Part shown: positions 1-12,740 of the stretch, piece by piece
Position numbering within the stretch: position 1 is the first letter of the stretch
How the letters are laid out: every line of letters begins with the position of its first letter
Source: Mastigias papua
Taxonomy: Eukaryota > Cnidaria > Scyphozoa > Rhizostomeae > Mastigiidae
Length of the DNA: 64,000 bases
NCBI GenBank assembly: GCA_964019165.1
Contig: OZ025282.1
Location: forward strand, 8,983,529 to 9,047,528
Direction of reading: 5' to 3'
Program-made: the position numbers and the translations under genes
Notes under the pieces: generated by a model
What the model was told of the DNA's origin: nothing
Databases searched by the model: none
What the model saw: only the letters and a program-made list of their open reading frames with translations

Positions 1-299
1 TATGAAGATTAAAGAAAACAGGTTTTAACGAGAACATTGCAGTATTTACTTTGTGCAACATCTTCTTGTCCTTACTCCTGGTCCATCCAACAAAGATTGT
101 AAATCTCATGCCATGCAAATTAAAGATATAAGTTGCTAATCTCCTTGTTTTATCAAAGGTAGAATGTTCAGGCACAATGCATTGACCCCATCTGCTGCAA
201 CTCTTAAGACGATTGTAGAAGGTTCAAAATGCTGATCCAAGTTATTTATTGGCAGCCAGTGAAATAACGCAGAGACTCAACGATCAACAAAGGCCAAAG

Positions 300-840
300 T
301 ATATTGACAGATCATTGAAAGAAAATGCCAGAAACCTAAGGTCTAGTAGTGTGCCATTTAGGTAGACATTCAAACCTTCAGATACTGTCCTAAGAACATC
401 AACCATAATAGGAACAACACTTGTTTTGACTTTCCAGGGCATTTGAAATTCTCTTCTTACCTTACTGTATTATTCAGGTCTTTCTACTTCTTTCAGTGGA
501 ACATTTGTATCACTAGGAATTGCGACATCACTAATAAAGGAGATCTTATTAGTCCTGGCTTGCACTACTATGTCTGGTTTTCCATACTGAATTTCGTTGT
601 TGGTCTGCACGCTGAACTCCTATAACTTCTTTGCATTTTCTGTCCTCAAAACTCCTTTAGGCTGGTGTTCACACCACTTTTCAGTGGGTTGTATTTTATG
701 CAATAGACATAAATCCCAATGCAGAGCACGTGCCACACAATCATGTTGCCTTTAGTACTCTTCCTGGGCAAACTATGAACATCCACTGACAATTTGATTC
801 CCGGTCTCTTCTGATTGTGTGCAAACTCCTCACATAGCAT
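300..840 (-). pseudogene. LINE reverse-transcriptase C-terminal relic
   Basis: Translating the minus strand with frame changes gives a run matching the C-terminal end of a non-LTR retrotransposon polyprotein. In order it reads KWCEHQPKGVLRTENAKKL, a stop, EFSVQTNNEIQYGKPDIVV, then ISDVAIPSDTNVPLKEVE, a stop, and MPWKVKTSVVPIMVDVL. The pattern KPDIVV...DVAIPSD...KE.E...W.VKT..VP..V is typical of the region after the reverse transcriptase in LINEs of sponges and cnidarians, as I recall them. Stops and frame shifts show it is dead. No catalytic YADD core is visible. The edges are approximate; the similarity fades below about position 300. Confidence 0.55.
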
Positions 841-2870
841 CAGAAGTGTTTTTGTCGATTTTTTCTTTCAATACATTTGTTCCTAATGAGTGTTTGAGCA
901 GCCATAATTACCGAACATCCTTGTTTCTCGAAAATGCTGTCCGAGCAATGATTTTGCCTGAAAATTCTGACTTCTACCTTCCCTTTTGCTCGTCTTGAGT
1001 TCCTTTTCTATACCTAATGCTCCTTCTTATTCCTCGATTTGATAATCACCAGAGCTAACAATGTTGATAATTTGTTGCAGGTGGGTGCCTTTAAAGAAAT
1101 CGCTGCCAAAGTGTACTACTTTTCATCGGTTATCATAGCTGCACTGTGTAAGTTGCTTCTGTGCTGTGAAATCATCTGCTATCTAGTACAGTACACAAAT
1201 CCTATTGACATTGTAGAATTTTACTGGCAGTTTCTTTTCATCTAATCGACAAATATGTGAATTACCTAGCAACCAGATCTTCCTTTATTGCTGAGAAACT
1301 TCTGCAGATATATTCATACAAGCATTCTAGATCACTATTCCATTCGGGAACAACGTATGCTGGTTCAGTAATACAGTCAAGACTGAGAGCTCGCAAGGTT
1401 AGTTATTTCCATAACTATTCACAACCATTTATAGGAAATGCACAGAGAAGACCATAGGCGGAGACACAGAGGTGCACGGGAAGGGTAAATATACACAAAA
1501 AGTTTTGAAACAGGTAAATTATATTCGTCAAGAAATGCCATCTATTCATAAAATCCTGCTTATTATAATAATAGCATATGTATATATGCTAATGGACTGA
1601 AAAACAAGGAAGTGTATTGGTAGATATTTCATTACATGGATGACACCGATATAGTCCCCTGCTTGAATTCTCATACGAAAATAAGCAGTCCAAAATTAAC
1701 TCTAGGGCATTTAACAACCCAGAACGTTTTGGTTCTTAGACTTCAGCAATTTGCAACTACCCTATGATACCCTAATGTCTATTTTATAAAGGAATCATCA
1801 TAAGAGAGAACGTAAACAAAGGTATGCAAAAAGCCGAGCGGTTGAAGCGTGTTTGCTGTGCGGAAGATTAATGGTTCTAGGCGCACCTCGGCCATACCTA
1901 AGATGCTCACTCACTGTCCAACCAACAGCAAATGGGTACCAGGTGGTAGCAGTTGGGAGATAAAGGCGGCGAGGAAAGGAACTAGCCACCCCACCTCAAG
2001 ACGCCAAAGGTTCAGCAAAAAATATCCTTTGTGATCTAGTTATGGAATAATCAGTGTCCTATGAAACAATGAGTAGATAAGAAACAAACTGATAGGCAAA
2101 GATCAACATAGTAGAAAAGATACATAGGGGTTGAAGACTAGTATGTGCCAATTAAATGCGATCGCTAAATGATAAACTTATAGAAATGGGGAATGATATT
2201 AATGACAAGATAAGCCTTGCACTGCTCACAGTTGAATTAAGGCTATCCACCAAAAGGAAGTAACTGCTCTATCCACCAAGCAAGGGCCATTTCTTCCAAA
2301 CAACAGGCGAGGTGACAACTGCTGCTTAACTGCTTTTAAATTTTAAATTTAAATTTTACTAGAACACAAAAACTTAGCTAAAGTACATCAGGATAAAAGT
2401 GGCTCTAGCAAGAATTTCCAGACTTTTCCTAACTACCATGGTAACTATGCTAGATTTCTTAGTGGCATTGCCATCCGTCCTCCGTTACATTGCGATTTAC
2501 AGTTTGTCGGTTAGTATTTCAATCTGCTAAGAAGGCAGTTGGCAGAAACATCCTAATAATGCACCGTTTCCATTGACAAACGATCGCGAAAACTAAGAGT
2601 TCGCAAAACGTACCAACACAGATCCTCAACCACAAACCCTCCGTTCTTTTCAAGTCTTTGTGAGGAGTCCCTCTTCTACAGTAGTCAGTCCTATTCGCCT
2701 GCCTATGGAATAGCACATGTTATTCCAATTTGTTATGTGAATCCAATGGCCCATCTCAGCCAAACGTAACGTTGTGTTCAAGGCCTGATATGTCTGAGCT
2801 ACAGAATACCTTGCAGTCAGTTTGAGGTATGGCAAGACTGGCTACAGAACTCAGTTTGAATCAGAAACTT
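841..2870. other. No supported gene
   Basis: Only short open frames of 60-70 codons occur here, on both strands, none with a recognisable motif or a consistent exon structure. The base composition is AT-rich and the stretch looks like ordinary intergenic DNA or very old repeats. Confidence 0.5.
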
Positions 2871-3054
2871 GCATAATCAATGGAATTCAAATATGCTGAG
2901 ATCTGGCGATATCACAGGACAAACCCATTTTATAAACGCAATTCTGAACAAAGTAAGAAACTGATGATACCCCATATCTGCAGTTATGGTACTGCTGCTA
3001 CAGAAACAGATAAATTCACGATATTGCTGATTTGAATAGATCAACTCAATCTCA

Positions 3055-4400
3055 AATAAATTATGGCATTGTCTGAGGCTGACACGATCAATATCATAAG
3101 ACACCATATTTGAAGGGCGTGCCTGATTCGCAGATAAGTTCGGTCTGTGTGCCCAAAGTGCAGCTATCCAATAGGCCCTTGCTCCCTTGCTCAGTCCACT
3201 AAAAGATTGACTTTTAACCATTTACATCTTGAGGAAAGTGAATATATTTCTCTACAAAGGGCCAAGCTAGTAGGCCAAAAATCTAAACTTGAGCAGGGCC
3301 AGGAAGAGAGCCGTTTGAGCCGATATGGTCTAGTAGTAGCAACGTTGAAAGAAGCTCGGATACGTATTGATACTTTCCGCCCAAAGAATTTTGACTATAT
3401 TGGAAAATCACGACGAGCTCATCAAATTCATTTAAAACTTCTCTGGAAAGGTGAGCATTTACCCTGTAAAGCAAAGGAGTGAGGTACTGACGCAACTGGC
3501 ACAGCTCGATACTAGGGTTGCCATAGTAGCCAAGATACTGCGCACAGATAATTGAGGTGAGTATTATTCCAATATCTTTGCTGCATATCTGAAGGCAAGT
3601 TAAATTTTTCATCAAACAGCTGCGCCAGATAATCCTTCACAGAATAGATTGACAGAGCGGATGAATCGCACAGTAGTTGGACCAACTCGTTATCTTATTT
3701 ATCATGCCAAGTTACCAATAAACTTCTGGGCAGAGGCAGCAAACACAGCTGCATATCTATGAATTCGCAGTCCTACAGTTGCGTTAAAGGGCAAAATTCC
3801 AATCGAATGTTTATTCAATGAAAAGCCTAAAAATTCTACTTTGAAAGTGTCTGGGTGTCTTTCTTTTGTACACAGCTCTGATGATCACTGCAAGAAACCT
3901 GATGCGAAACCGCGCGAAACTACTTTCAGTGGCTACCCAGATGGGACTACAGAGTAGAAAATGTTCAGTATTGCAACGAATCGTTTCACTGTAAGTAGAG
4001 GTGTGATTTCCTCAAACCAGTAACTTTCAGTAGGAAGTCCCCTATGAAACACTTGCTGCATGGATTACACACAATTCATGCGAGCTTGACTGCAATGAAT
4101 GGACACTGGGTTCCGTAAGTCATGATGCGCAAGAGAAGCTAGACGTTTCTTTCATAATATAGTGAATGAAGTGTAGGAGCTAAGGAACAATATTGTTGCG
4201 AGTGAACAAGCAAATCACGATAAAAAGACTGTCCTGTATACAAATTGGTTGAATGGGGAGAAACATGTGATGGTCGTATCTTCAATAACGTAAGAAATCT
4301 TAATGGTAAGAAAGCAAGACAACGTCCTGAAAGACCCATTGAATAGGATGACAAAAGTGTACCGTTACAGAACCTACGGCCACTGAAATTGATGGGCCAC
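3055..4400 (+). pseudogene. Ty1/Copia-type retrotransposon relic (GAG-pre-integrase to integrase)
   Basis: The plus strand carries broken reading frames matching a Ty1/Copia polyprotein. Near 3059 NLWHCLRLTR resembles the LWH.RLGH start of the GAG-pre-integrase domain. Around 3147-3200 CPKCSYPIGPC...KRLTF resembles its C..C.......R..F zinc knuckle. From about 3640, NRLTERMNRT, INFWAEAANTAAYL, a stop, RSPTVALKGKIP, LKVSGCLSFVH and TTFSGYP follow the usual integrase C-terminal order ending in a GY-like motif. Several stops and frame changes show it is inactive. No reverse transcriptase or LTRs are visible, so it is a fragment. Confidence 0.55.
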
Positions 4401-4739
4401 CAACATTATCAAAACGATTGGCAAGAATTAATATACAATCAATACCCCTCTCATTGAAAAATAAATGACATATCTTTCATTTTAAGTAGTTCATGAATTG
4501 ATAACAGCACCATTATGCCTATGCCTCTGTTACAACATTCGTATTCTTACTACTACCACTTTACTGGAATTAATCTCACTCCTAAAATCCAAAACAGGTG
4601 TAGGCATGTATTGGGTTTCTAACGGGAACATGGAGGACAGGGTGAATCTACTAGTACGGGTTTGCATCATATTCTCTCCCGTATTCCTGCTCTGCTGTTA
4701 CTTATTCAAACTACTTATTTAATGCGTGAGTGCTAGAAA

Positions 4740-4925
4740 AGTAGAATTTTAGAGGGAAGGGGTTATAAAGAGCAGGACTTTTAGAGAGACTAGACTGTTA
4801 GCGGGACTGGAATTTTCGAGAGATGGGAGGGAACGGGACTTTTAGAGAGACGGGGCTTTTAGAGAAGGGACTTTCGGAGAATTCGGACTATTAGAGAGGC
4901 GGGTCTATCAGAGAAGCGAGAGTAC
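4740..4925. repeat. Imperfect short repeats, gggacttttagagagac type
   Basis: A purine-rich stretch contains about six degenerate copies of a roughly 20-base unit resembling gggacttttagagagac. Spacing is irregular. It has no coding potential and is probably a decayed repeat or MITE interior. Confidence 0.5.
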
Positions 4926-5764
4926 TTTTACAACGCGCTGGAATGTGTTTTGGAAAATTCCATGGCTCCTAATGGGACCCATCTTCTCGAAACATGGGGG
5001 TTTTAGGGCGGCAATGTTTCTGTTGAACTAATTGAAGACTGTTTTCCATATTCTTCTACTCAAGTACACTTCATCTATGAATTACAAGTAACTTATGGGG
5101 AATAAATAAAAAGCTTATTTCTAAAAGTTTTCACTGAAGCTGCTTGCAAATTGTTCCTCTTTCAAGGGTCAGTAATATCTTGCAGACTCCCCACTGCATA
5201 AGAAAAGAACAGTCACTAAATCAGCAAATTTCAAATTTTGTATTACCTGAATTTCTAACTTAAGCTCATACTTTGCTACCAAGTCTTTTAGACATTAATT
5301 TTAGCAGAACCATGAATGACAGCAGCTTCTTTGCAAGCTGACAAAGAACACTGATATGAATACACATTATTGTTAAAGACTTTGAGTGCATTGTATGTCG
5401 ATGATATGAGATAAAACAATGCTGCACTATCAGATTCAAACTTGCTGATGAAGAATAAGTCTATCATATAATAGGAACTCAATCAAAAGCAATGACAGAA
5501 AAGACTGTTCAAGAAGATGAGCTAAAATCTTGCTTCAACAGCAAATGGATCTAGGAAGATTATAGAAGTGATAAATAAATAAATAAATAGAAGAAAGTAG
5601 TGGTAATTAAGACAACTGTAAATTCAGAGTACTCAATGTGCAGGGCAAAGTTATACTGTATTCTTTCTTGTAACAGAATTAAAAACCAAGGAAAAATACC
5701 AAAAGACTCAGTAGCAACAAAACCTTTGTCGCATTTCCTGCTAGGTGTGATAATCAGATACAGG

Positions 5765-5875
5765 TAGCATTGCCAGCAAATGTTTGAGAACTCTGATAAG
5801 GTCTATTTTCTCCCACACTAATTGGCCAATCATTATATGGGACTCTGACTAAGATTAGGCCCATTTTGGATGGCA
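5765..5875 (-). repeat. Half-copy of the MITE found at 19149-19320
   Basis: Read in reverse, this stretch aligns with the right half of the inverted-repeat element at 19149-19320. Shared words include aaatgtttgagaactctgataagg, split by small changes, the ctcccacac/aattggccaatca core, and taggcccat. Only one arm is present, so it is a truncated or diverged copy. Confidence 0.5.
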
Positions 5876-6565
5876 TGAATGTGCTGCTTCTAAAATTAAG
5901 TTCATGTGATCTCAAGTTCATTCAAAATTATATATCAGGCTGGAAACTTGAATGCTAGGTGTCCCAAACCTAGCTATGTTTAAGGCAAAAGTTCTGTATG
6001 GTTTCTAAGAGTTATGGGTAGACTCTGCTTAAGTGAGAAGGGGGATGTGAGTGAGCGATTGAAGTGGAAAGCTGATGGAGGCCAAATTGCATTGACTTAA
6101 GAATATTACATATCTGCTGGAAAGAGAATTCAAAATGGACAGTGGGAAGAAGGAGACCTGGAAGACGCAAGAGGTAGAAGGACTGTGCAACAAGATCCAA
6201 AGGCACTTAGTATTGAGGAGGATGAGGTAAACAGGGAAGTAATGAAATATAAATTTAACACTGGTGACCTCACAGGAGTGGGATTTAAGTCCATAGAAGC
6301 AAAAGTCTACTATAACTGAGGATGTTGTTATATTTACAAGAAATGGCTGATCCAGGGCCTAAAACAAGGGGAAATTACAAAACCATTTGTTACCAAGCAT
6401 TCAGTGTTTAGAGGAGAAACATGACAGTAGATCTTTGTGGACCACACTCATATTCTAAAAGAAATGCTCTACTTACCTTGGTAAGAAATGATTATAACTG
6501 CAGCACACATTGTCCTACACCACTAACTTTCATTTTCAATATCAATACATGACTTATGAAGACAA

Positions 6566-6920
6566 CTACTGTAAATCCTTGAATTAGCCCCCTGGGGGCT
6601 TATCTATTTTTGATACTTTTTGGGTGGGGGCTTATTCGAGGGGGCTTATAAAATTATTTGACAAATGTCATATAAAAAGCTCACTGTCAAAGCTCCTTTT
6701 CCCCATAATATTACAAGAACAGTCTAAATTTAAGCATTAGTCTTTATCAAAGTCTTCATCATCATCTGGGATGGGGGCTTATTCAAGGGGGGCTTATTAA
6801 CAATTTGAAGTTCTAGCAATAAGGGCTTATTCGAAGGGGGAAGCTTATTTGAGGGGGGAAGCTTATTTGAGGGGGGAAGCTTATTTGAGGGGGGCTAATT
6901 TGAGGATTTATGGCATTACA
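6566..6920. mobile_element. MITE-like inverted-repeat element
   Basis: The left end reads tgtaaatccttgaattagcc. The right end, reverse-complemented, reads ataaatcctcaaattagccc, giving imperfect terminal inverted repeats of about 25 bases. The interior holds repeated units of the form gggggcttattcgaggggg and three tandem copies of gaagcttatttgagggggg near 6840-6890. There is no open frame, so it is non-autonomous. I found no clear target duplication. Confidence 0.5.
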
Positions 6921-7590
6921 GGCATGCTAAACTACATACAAAAATGAAGCTACATAAAAGGACCAGGCTTTGCTAAGGGATAAACTATTTTCATGGTCAT
7001 GCCTAACAGGGCCACTACCAGCAATACAACAGGGTACAATAAAAGAGATCAAAAGTGCAGAATAAAGAGCAATGGTATGAAACAGTAAATGCTAAAACTC
7101 TTCATCCCCAGCCAAAAACTTTTATTGTCAAACTGGCCTACTTACAAAACTATCCAGAAAAAACTGTAGAGGATATGTCTGCTCAGGATTGCTGGCACTT
7201 TTGATAAACTCAATTGTATGTTGTAGAAGTGAATTATCTGTTTGATTGTTTGGTATGACAGTGCATACTAATTAGTTCCAAAACTTTAATCTGAAGATTA
7301 TAATACTAAAATTGCTCTAAGCAAATTATACATGTGGGATTTCTGTCTGGAGTTAACCATGTGTGCAGGATTGGGGGGGGGGCAAAGGGTAAAATGTGGG
7401 AGTTACCTGCCAAATGCAGCAAACATTAGTTGATCTGCAACTGTAGTGGTCAAGAGTACAATTTTTAAGATCTTGGCCCATCTAGACAATAAGTTAGGAC
7501 ATTGTCACTACATGTACAATTTAAGTTGTTGCACCTAAAGGTGGATAGCTGTAATTACATTACTACTGAAGATATGTTGCACTCAGGTCA

Positions 7591-7680
7591 TTCAGTTCAG
7601 TTCACTCACTTCAGTTCACTCACTTCAGTTCACTCACTTCAGTTCACTCAGTTCAGTTCACTCAGTTCAGTCCACTCAGA
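7591..7680. repeat. 14-base tandem repeat (ttcagttcactcac)
   Basis: About six copies of a 14-base unit, ttcagttcactcac, with minor variants at the right edge. It is a minisatellite with no other supported feature nearby. Confidence 0.8.
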
Positions 7681-7689
7681 CTCAGTATG

Positions 7690-9070
7690 TTGCACTGAGG
7701 TCCTCTTATCATGAAGTTTAGTAACACACTAGTTATTTGGACTAAACTACAATAATCTACTCTCTTACTATCTGTTTGCCATCTATAGTCTATAGACTTC
7801 ACCATAATTGTGATAGTTTTGGTCTTGTTTCAAACTTACACACTAGTATAGTGGCACTTCACCTCTTGCAGCCTCTGAGTAATTTGAGTTTGAGACTCAC
7901 GCACCCCAGCCAATTCACATGCTTTTGTTTTGTGATGCACGATTTCAAGGCTGATCATAAGTTCTCACAACTTTGAGCCCATTTTCATATGATTTTTAGC
8001 TTTTCTGTGTACACCACCATACACTATTTACAACTACTAAGTACACCACTGACATAAACACTTGTGAACAATGTCCTTACAAACACTGTTTTTAGGGCTA
8101 CAAGTTTTGAAGACTTGTGTGCATAATAACCTTTTGGGCCTTTCAGCTTTCTGATTAAATTCAATCAGCTAAAAACCGCCCAGAAATATCAACTCATAAT
8201 CAGCTATAGTCACTATAATGGGAATGAAGTTTGCAACAACCAAACCGTGGCATTTATTGGAAAATATAGTTAAGATATAAAATAACACAAAACTACTATG
8301 TCTTCTCTTAACCTTCATCAATACCATAATAAGGCTAGTTGCTACTAGTTTCCTTTCGTATACAAATATCTTTGAATGCTCCAAGGAGACAATTTAAAAG
8401 ACTGGGTATTTCAATTTGGAACATGACCAGCAGATTCTGATAAAGCAGATGCAGCTGAAACTTTTCATCTCTTGGATCATGACAACAATGAAGCATTGAA
8501 ATCGAAATATAATAAGCATACTTTACATATTTTTTATCAAATACAACTATATGTTTGGCTTGAAATAAATTCCGCCCTCTATTGCACGCCATCCTCTGGC
8601 AACGCCGCAAAATGTCCAAATCTTTAATAAAAGCCGCGGCGTTTGAAAGAGGAAATACGGTCTTTTTGCATGGAGATGATGAGGAACAGACAAAAATAAA
8701 TTAATTCACACAAAATTAAACCTTATCCACCCGAGCTTCGTTTCATTAAGATTGCCATTCATTGGGAAAACCCTTAGATTTTTTATAGGTCATGGGGTAA
8801 GATCTGACTGACACCGTGAGTCTCCAGGGCCACACCGTGACAGTATAAAGGTAGATAGCTATCAGTTAGTTAACTAATAATCTGTTACAAACAACTATAA
8901 GATTCATTTTTACATGCTCCTGAAATAAAAAGGCATAACGCCAAAAGGGTGGAAATAATGTTAGAAGCGGGTAAAACAAGGTGGCCTAAGCCGAAGAGAG
9001 GCCTATTCCAACACGAGCCATAACTAGCGTAAACTATTTAGGAAGTAGAATAGAACAGAAAGAAAACATA
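7690..9070. other. No supported gene
   Basis: Short frames only. The 8560-8640 part contains GC-richer words (gccgcggcgtttg, aatagagggcggaattt on the minus strand) reminiscent of a dispersed repeat end. If the possible exon at 9075-9155 is real, its following exons should lie here or further left on the minus strand, but I could not identify one. Confidence 0.4.
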
Positions 9071-9074
9071 CTAC

Positions 9075-9155
9075 CTTAAACTCATTGAGCTTAGTCTGTT
9101 GCTCTACAGTTAGAGCACCAAAATCATTATCCTCGATGCAACCAACTCGATCCAT
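9075..9155 (-). CDS. Possible first coding exon of a SEC14/CRAL-TRIO-like gene
   Basis: On the minus strand an ATG at 9155 opens a 27-codon frame starting MDRVGCIEDNDFGALTVEQQ and ending in LNEFK. It stops at AAG|GTAGTA, a plausible splice donor in phase 0. The text LTVEQQTKLNEFK resembles the start of SEC14-like and alpha-tocopherol-transfer-type proteins, where L(T/S)..Q...L..F(R/K) precedes the CRAL-TRIO-N domain. Family knowledge would then predict an LLRWLRAR-type motif in the next exon, but none was found by eye to the left. The assignment rests on one short exon and could be coincidence. Confidence 0.35.
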
Positions 9156-9959
9156 TGTGCATACGGTACAGGTCAGAGGATCAACTCTATGCTAAGACAC
9201 AAGTGACGTTTTAAAAATTGTCATGGAGACAATGCTAAAAACCTCCTTCGCAATCGTTGCACGAAGCTCGATAAGCAGTGGCAGTGCACCGTTCAAGTTT
9301 CAACTCCATGAAAGCATGCAAGACACTCTGTCATCAGGGACCCCGGAGCCGGGAGGGCCGAGGGGGGGGGCTGCAGCCCCCACTTTTCTGCTCATGCATG
9401 AAGTTAAGATTGAAGCATTCGATCCAAATAGAAAGTAGATCTCATTTTTCCGTGTTAAAGTTCACTCACCTTTAAAAAGTACCAGAACCGGTGTCATCAG
9501 GACCCATTGGAGGCAAATAACCGAAGTTTTTTTCAAAACGTGATGCCATAGAATGGTCCAAATGTCTCATAAACATGTTAAGTCAGGGACGGGTTCTGTG
9601 TTCTATGTCACCTAACGCTTCATAGGATCTCGTTGCTCTGAAAACGTATGTCTCTATCACTTTACCTGATCGGGCAACAATCCTTATAGAGTAGCAAAAA
9701 GGTCTATACAATTTTCTCACCAACACCAATGATTTTATTTGCCGTTTTCTACCAAGACAGGATGCATGCCTACAGGGCGTTTCCTATTGAATTATAGGGA
9801 GTAGATTGCAAAATTTTTCAGGGGCTCCGCCCTCACCCCTACTGTCTCCCTGCTACCGCCATTGTTGCATACTTCCATATGGACTTGCAACTGATCCCCA
9901 GCCCCCCCCCCACTCAAAAATATGCTCCGGTGCCCCTGCTCATTACACTCAGGCGTGGA

Positions 9960-10220
9960 ACTGCTTATTGTAGTTTTGCTAAACAGACCTGCTAACAATA
10001 TCTATTATAAATGGAAGTAACAGTACTCTGAAACTTTCCGTACGATTTCTTTTGATTCTAAATCTGCAAAATATGATGTCAAGCTGCTTTCTCTTTAGAA
10101 ATTCGTTACATGTGTCCTTTTTCACTGTCCTACATGAAACCTAGTTACGGAGGAGGTCGCCTTTTCTGCTCATTAGTCCTAGACCCTTGGCTTCACAATC
10201 TTTGTGTAATTTAAATTGGT
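9960..10220. repeat. Diverged direct duplicate, left copy
   Basis: This segment resembles 11153-11400 in the same orientation. Shared words include gcttattgta/gtttattgta, gtaagatttcttttgttcta compared with gtacgatttcttttgattcta, and a following run ending in cttt. The copies are well diverged, so this is either an old local duplication or two members of a dispersed repeat. Confidence 0.4.
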
Positions 10221-10834
10221 TATGTTATATATAATTAAGTAGTGTCTTCGCGTTGGAGTCGAGAGAAGAGAAGAGAATCCGGAAGAAGAGAAAGACTCGA
10301 ATAGAAACAAATTCAAGAAGGAATAAGAAAATAGAGGGACTGAAACCGCCTGACGAACTTAAATCGATATATACAGGTGACAAACTCCTGTCCATAATAT
10401 ATGAAGACAAACTGTGGAACACAGGAACTCTTGATACGTCAAGATGCAGTTGATTCTCTGCATATAAGTAAGTTTCGCACGTTTACACTTGTTATACAGT
10501 CCTCAGTCAAATAAAACATCGTCTACAGTATTTGCTATTCACTCCGTGATTCTCCAGTATTGTATGGAATCTAGAATCTTACTGCGAACCCTTTAAGGTG
10601 ACTCCAACCAGTTTTGTGGGCTTATTCCCAAGACAGAATTGAACTTTGGGAGGATTTCCTATAAGGACAGGGGCCATAAATTTGCAATTCTTCAGAGTTT
10701 ATATATGTACAGTCCCTATACATTATGAATAGGATTCGATAAAAATATTTTAATTTGAACCAACTCCAAATCAATGGTGCACACATTTCTATTGGAAGCC
10801 AGATACTATTTCAATTATTATATTAGCAAACCTC

Positions 10835-10915
10835 AAAGTCGACGAGAAACCGAGTGCCTAAATGGGAATGTTTTATATACCATGTGGCCTTCCTCCTTAC
10901 TGAGTATTCTTGTTT
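10835..10915 (-). other. Conserved block 4, surface-protein gene A
   Basis: Plus-strand words gagtgcctaaatgggaatg...atgtggccttcctcc recur downstream of exon 3 in gene B (near 26345) and gene C (near 52790). On the minus strand a TTTAG or CTTAG precedes GCACT in copies A and B, which would fit a splice acceptor. No donor or open frame is shared. It may be a 3' untranslated exon or part of the polyadenylation region of the transcript. Confidence 0.45.
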
Positions 10916-11152
10916 TCTTTTAAACTCTGTGTCACTAAAATCCACAAATTCAAGTAATTGAAAGGAAAGAAGCATCGTAATTGTGTTACGTATAGTGTGA
11001 CCAACAGCCTTTTTTCAAATGAAGTGGATCTGATCATTTATTCAACATCAAATAACCAGTTGCGCAGCTACAAGGTGGATCCTTGGGGCCTAAACCCCTA
11101 CCTTTTTCCTCACAAAGGTAAACATAGCCGTATTCCTAGAGAATTTTGAAAC

Positions 11153-11400
11153 TGTTTATTGTATTCTTGTAGAGTAGACTTGCTTATAATCTGTGTTACA
11201 CATGAAAGTTGAGAAATCTTGCAACTTCACGTAAGATTTCTTTTGTTCTAAATCTGGAAATTATAATTCCAAGATACATTCTCTTGGATCTCTTGGATCT
11301 CGAAAGTGCTTCGTGTGGCCCCTTTCGTTGATTAGAGTCTTGCCCTAAAAATTCCCAGTTGCGCGCCTGAATAGCCACAGCGCTTATGAGTTTTAGAATT
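11153..11400. repeat. Diverged direct duplicate, right copy
   Basis: Partner of 9960-10220. It contains an additional internal tandem duplication ctcttggatctcttggatct near 11281-11300. No coding potential was recognised. Confidence 0.4.
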
Positions 11401-11679
11401 AAGACTATACAGGATCGACTAAACAGGGAAAGATAATCTTCAACAGAAAGGTGCTACAAATGAGTGGAAATTGAATTTCTGAGAATATATCATCTACATA
11501 GATCCACTACACCGCGTTGTGCATAATAAATAATGAGCAGAATCTAAAGTGCGCAATTAAGTGTAATACAAGGTGCATCACAGTAATACTTAAATAAAAT
11601 ATGTACTTTTAGGAGAGTCCTTAATTTGGAATCTGGAATGGTACAACAGAAAAACGACTGGAGTTGTTTATCTTATATA

Positions 11680-12545
11680 CACTATGTGCAAAAGTTTAAG
11701 ACCACCAGAAAAGTTTACAAAAATTCCCTTTATTGTTGTAGCGCTCATAAATCTCATTTTAGGAGGTATTCTAGAACTTGAGAAGTAGAGTAGACTCAGA
11801 GGATTCAAGCCACTGGATGAGCACATATAAGGAAAACTCCTTTCCAACTGTCTTTGATATCATGCATGCAAATATACTCCACTTAGTTAGTTTTCATGAC
11901 TGCTGTCGTCTGGTGTTTTCGAGCTGGCGTGTGTGATTCTAAGTTGAAGTTTGTGACAGAATGAGAAACAGTGACACTTTTGTGAATAGTAGCATCTCGA
12001 AAAAGTTCCTATCCGTTATTCTTCTAGCATGATCTGGCTGTAGATCATAGTGCATTGTGAAGTATCATGAGACCATCCATACCATTGTTTTGGCGTGACT
12101 TTCCATTTTGCATTAAATCGATATAACTTCCAAAACTTTGATTTTTATGATCGGTTGACGCACTGAAGCTTTGTTACAGTCACTTTTGTTGGCCTATATG
12201 GCATTGAAGTAAGTTCTGAGTTTGTATAATGATAATTCGACCACGTTGAACTTCAGTCAAGTAGGTCCTTTTACCCAATTTGAAGAAAAGGAAATGAATC
12301 TGTTGGTACTGCAGAACTTCACTATAGCCCATACTTGAAGAATATTCCCGCTTTTCCAGCTATAGACAAGCCAAGTTGTAACAACTCCTAACCTCAAGCA
12401 TGCTAAGGTTTATTATTTTTAGTCTTAAGATACACAATTGCTCTGCACTGCATTGGGATAGTTCCTTTTAGAAGTAATCCGAGCGTTTAAAGTTAGGCAA
12501 CAAGTTATCAAAAACGATAGGTGGTCTTACACCTTTACACACGCC
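11680..12545. mobile_element. Possible Tc1/mariner-type relic
   Basis: The left end reads gtgcaaaagtttaagaccacc. The right end, reverse-complemented, reads gtgtaaaggtgtaagaccacc. This gives imperfect terminal inverted repeats of a type seen at Tc1-like element ends. The length, about 0.87 kb, is short for an autonomous element, and no transposase frame is visible. I could not confirm a TA duplication, so the boundaries are approximate. Confidence 0.35.
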
Positions 12546-12740
12546 TGTAGTTCCGTATGCCTGTTTACTAAACAAAACTGAATACTTAAAAATCCTACTG
12601 CAATAAAATTCCTATGCGTGAAGCAATCTAAATTGATCTAAGGTAAGTGCAAGAAAAAGCTTGTACAAGTAAGCCACATGATGATGGCATGGCAATTAGT
12701 ATGAATGTATAACCACTGAATAATCCAAAATCCTCCATAC

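Noticed and set aside
2877..3221. Minus-strand 114-codon frame
   Set aside because: The plus strand of the same region matches a Copia relic; the minus frame has no recognisable motif.
5288..5482. Minus-strand 64-codon frame (FESDSAALFYLISSTYNAL)
   Set aside because: Checked as a possible later exon of the gene starting at 9155; no SEC14 motif and no convincing acceptor or donor.
6012..6310. Interrupted plus-strand frame with RRTVQQDPKALSIEED
   Set aside because: Suggestive of a protein fragment, but no family recognised and no splice sites to define an exon.
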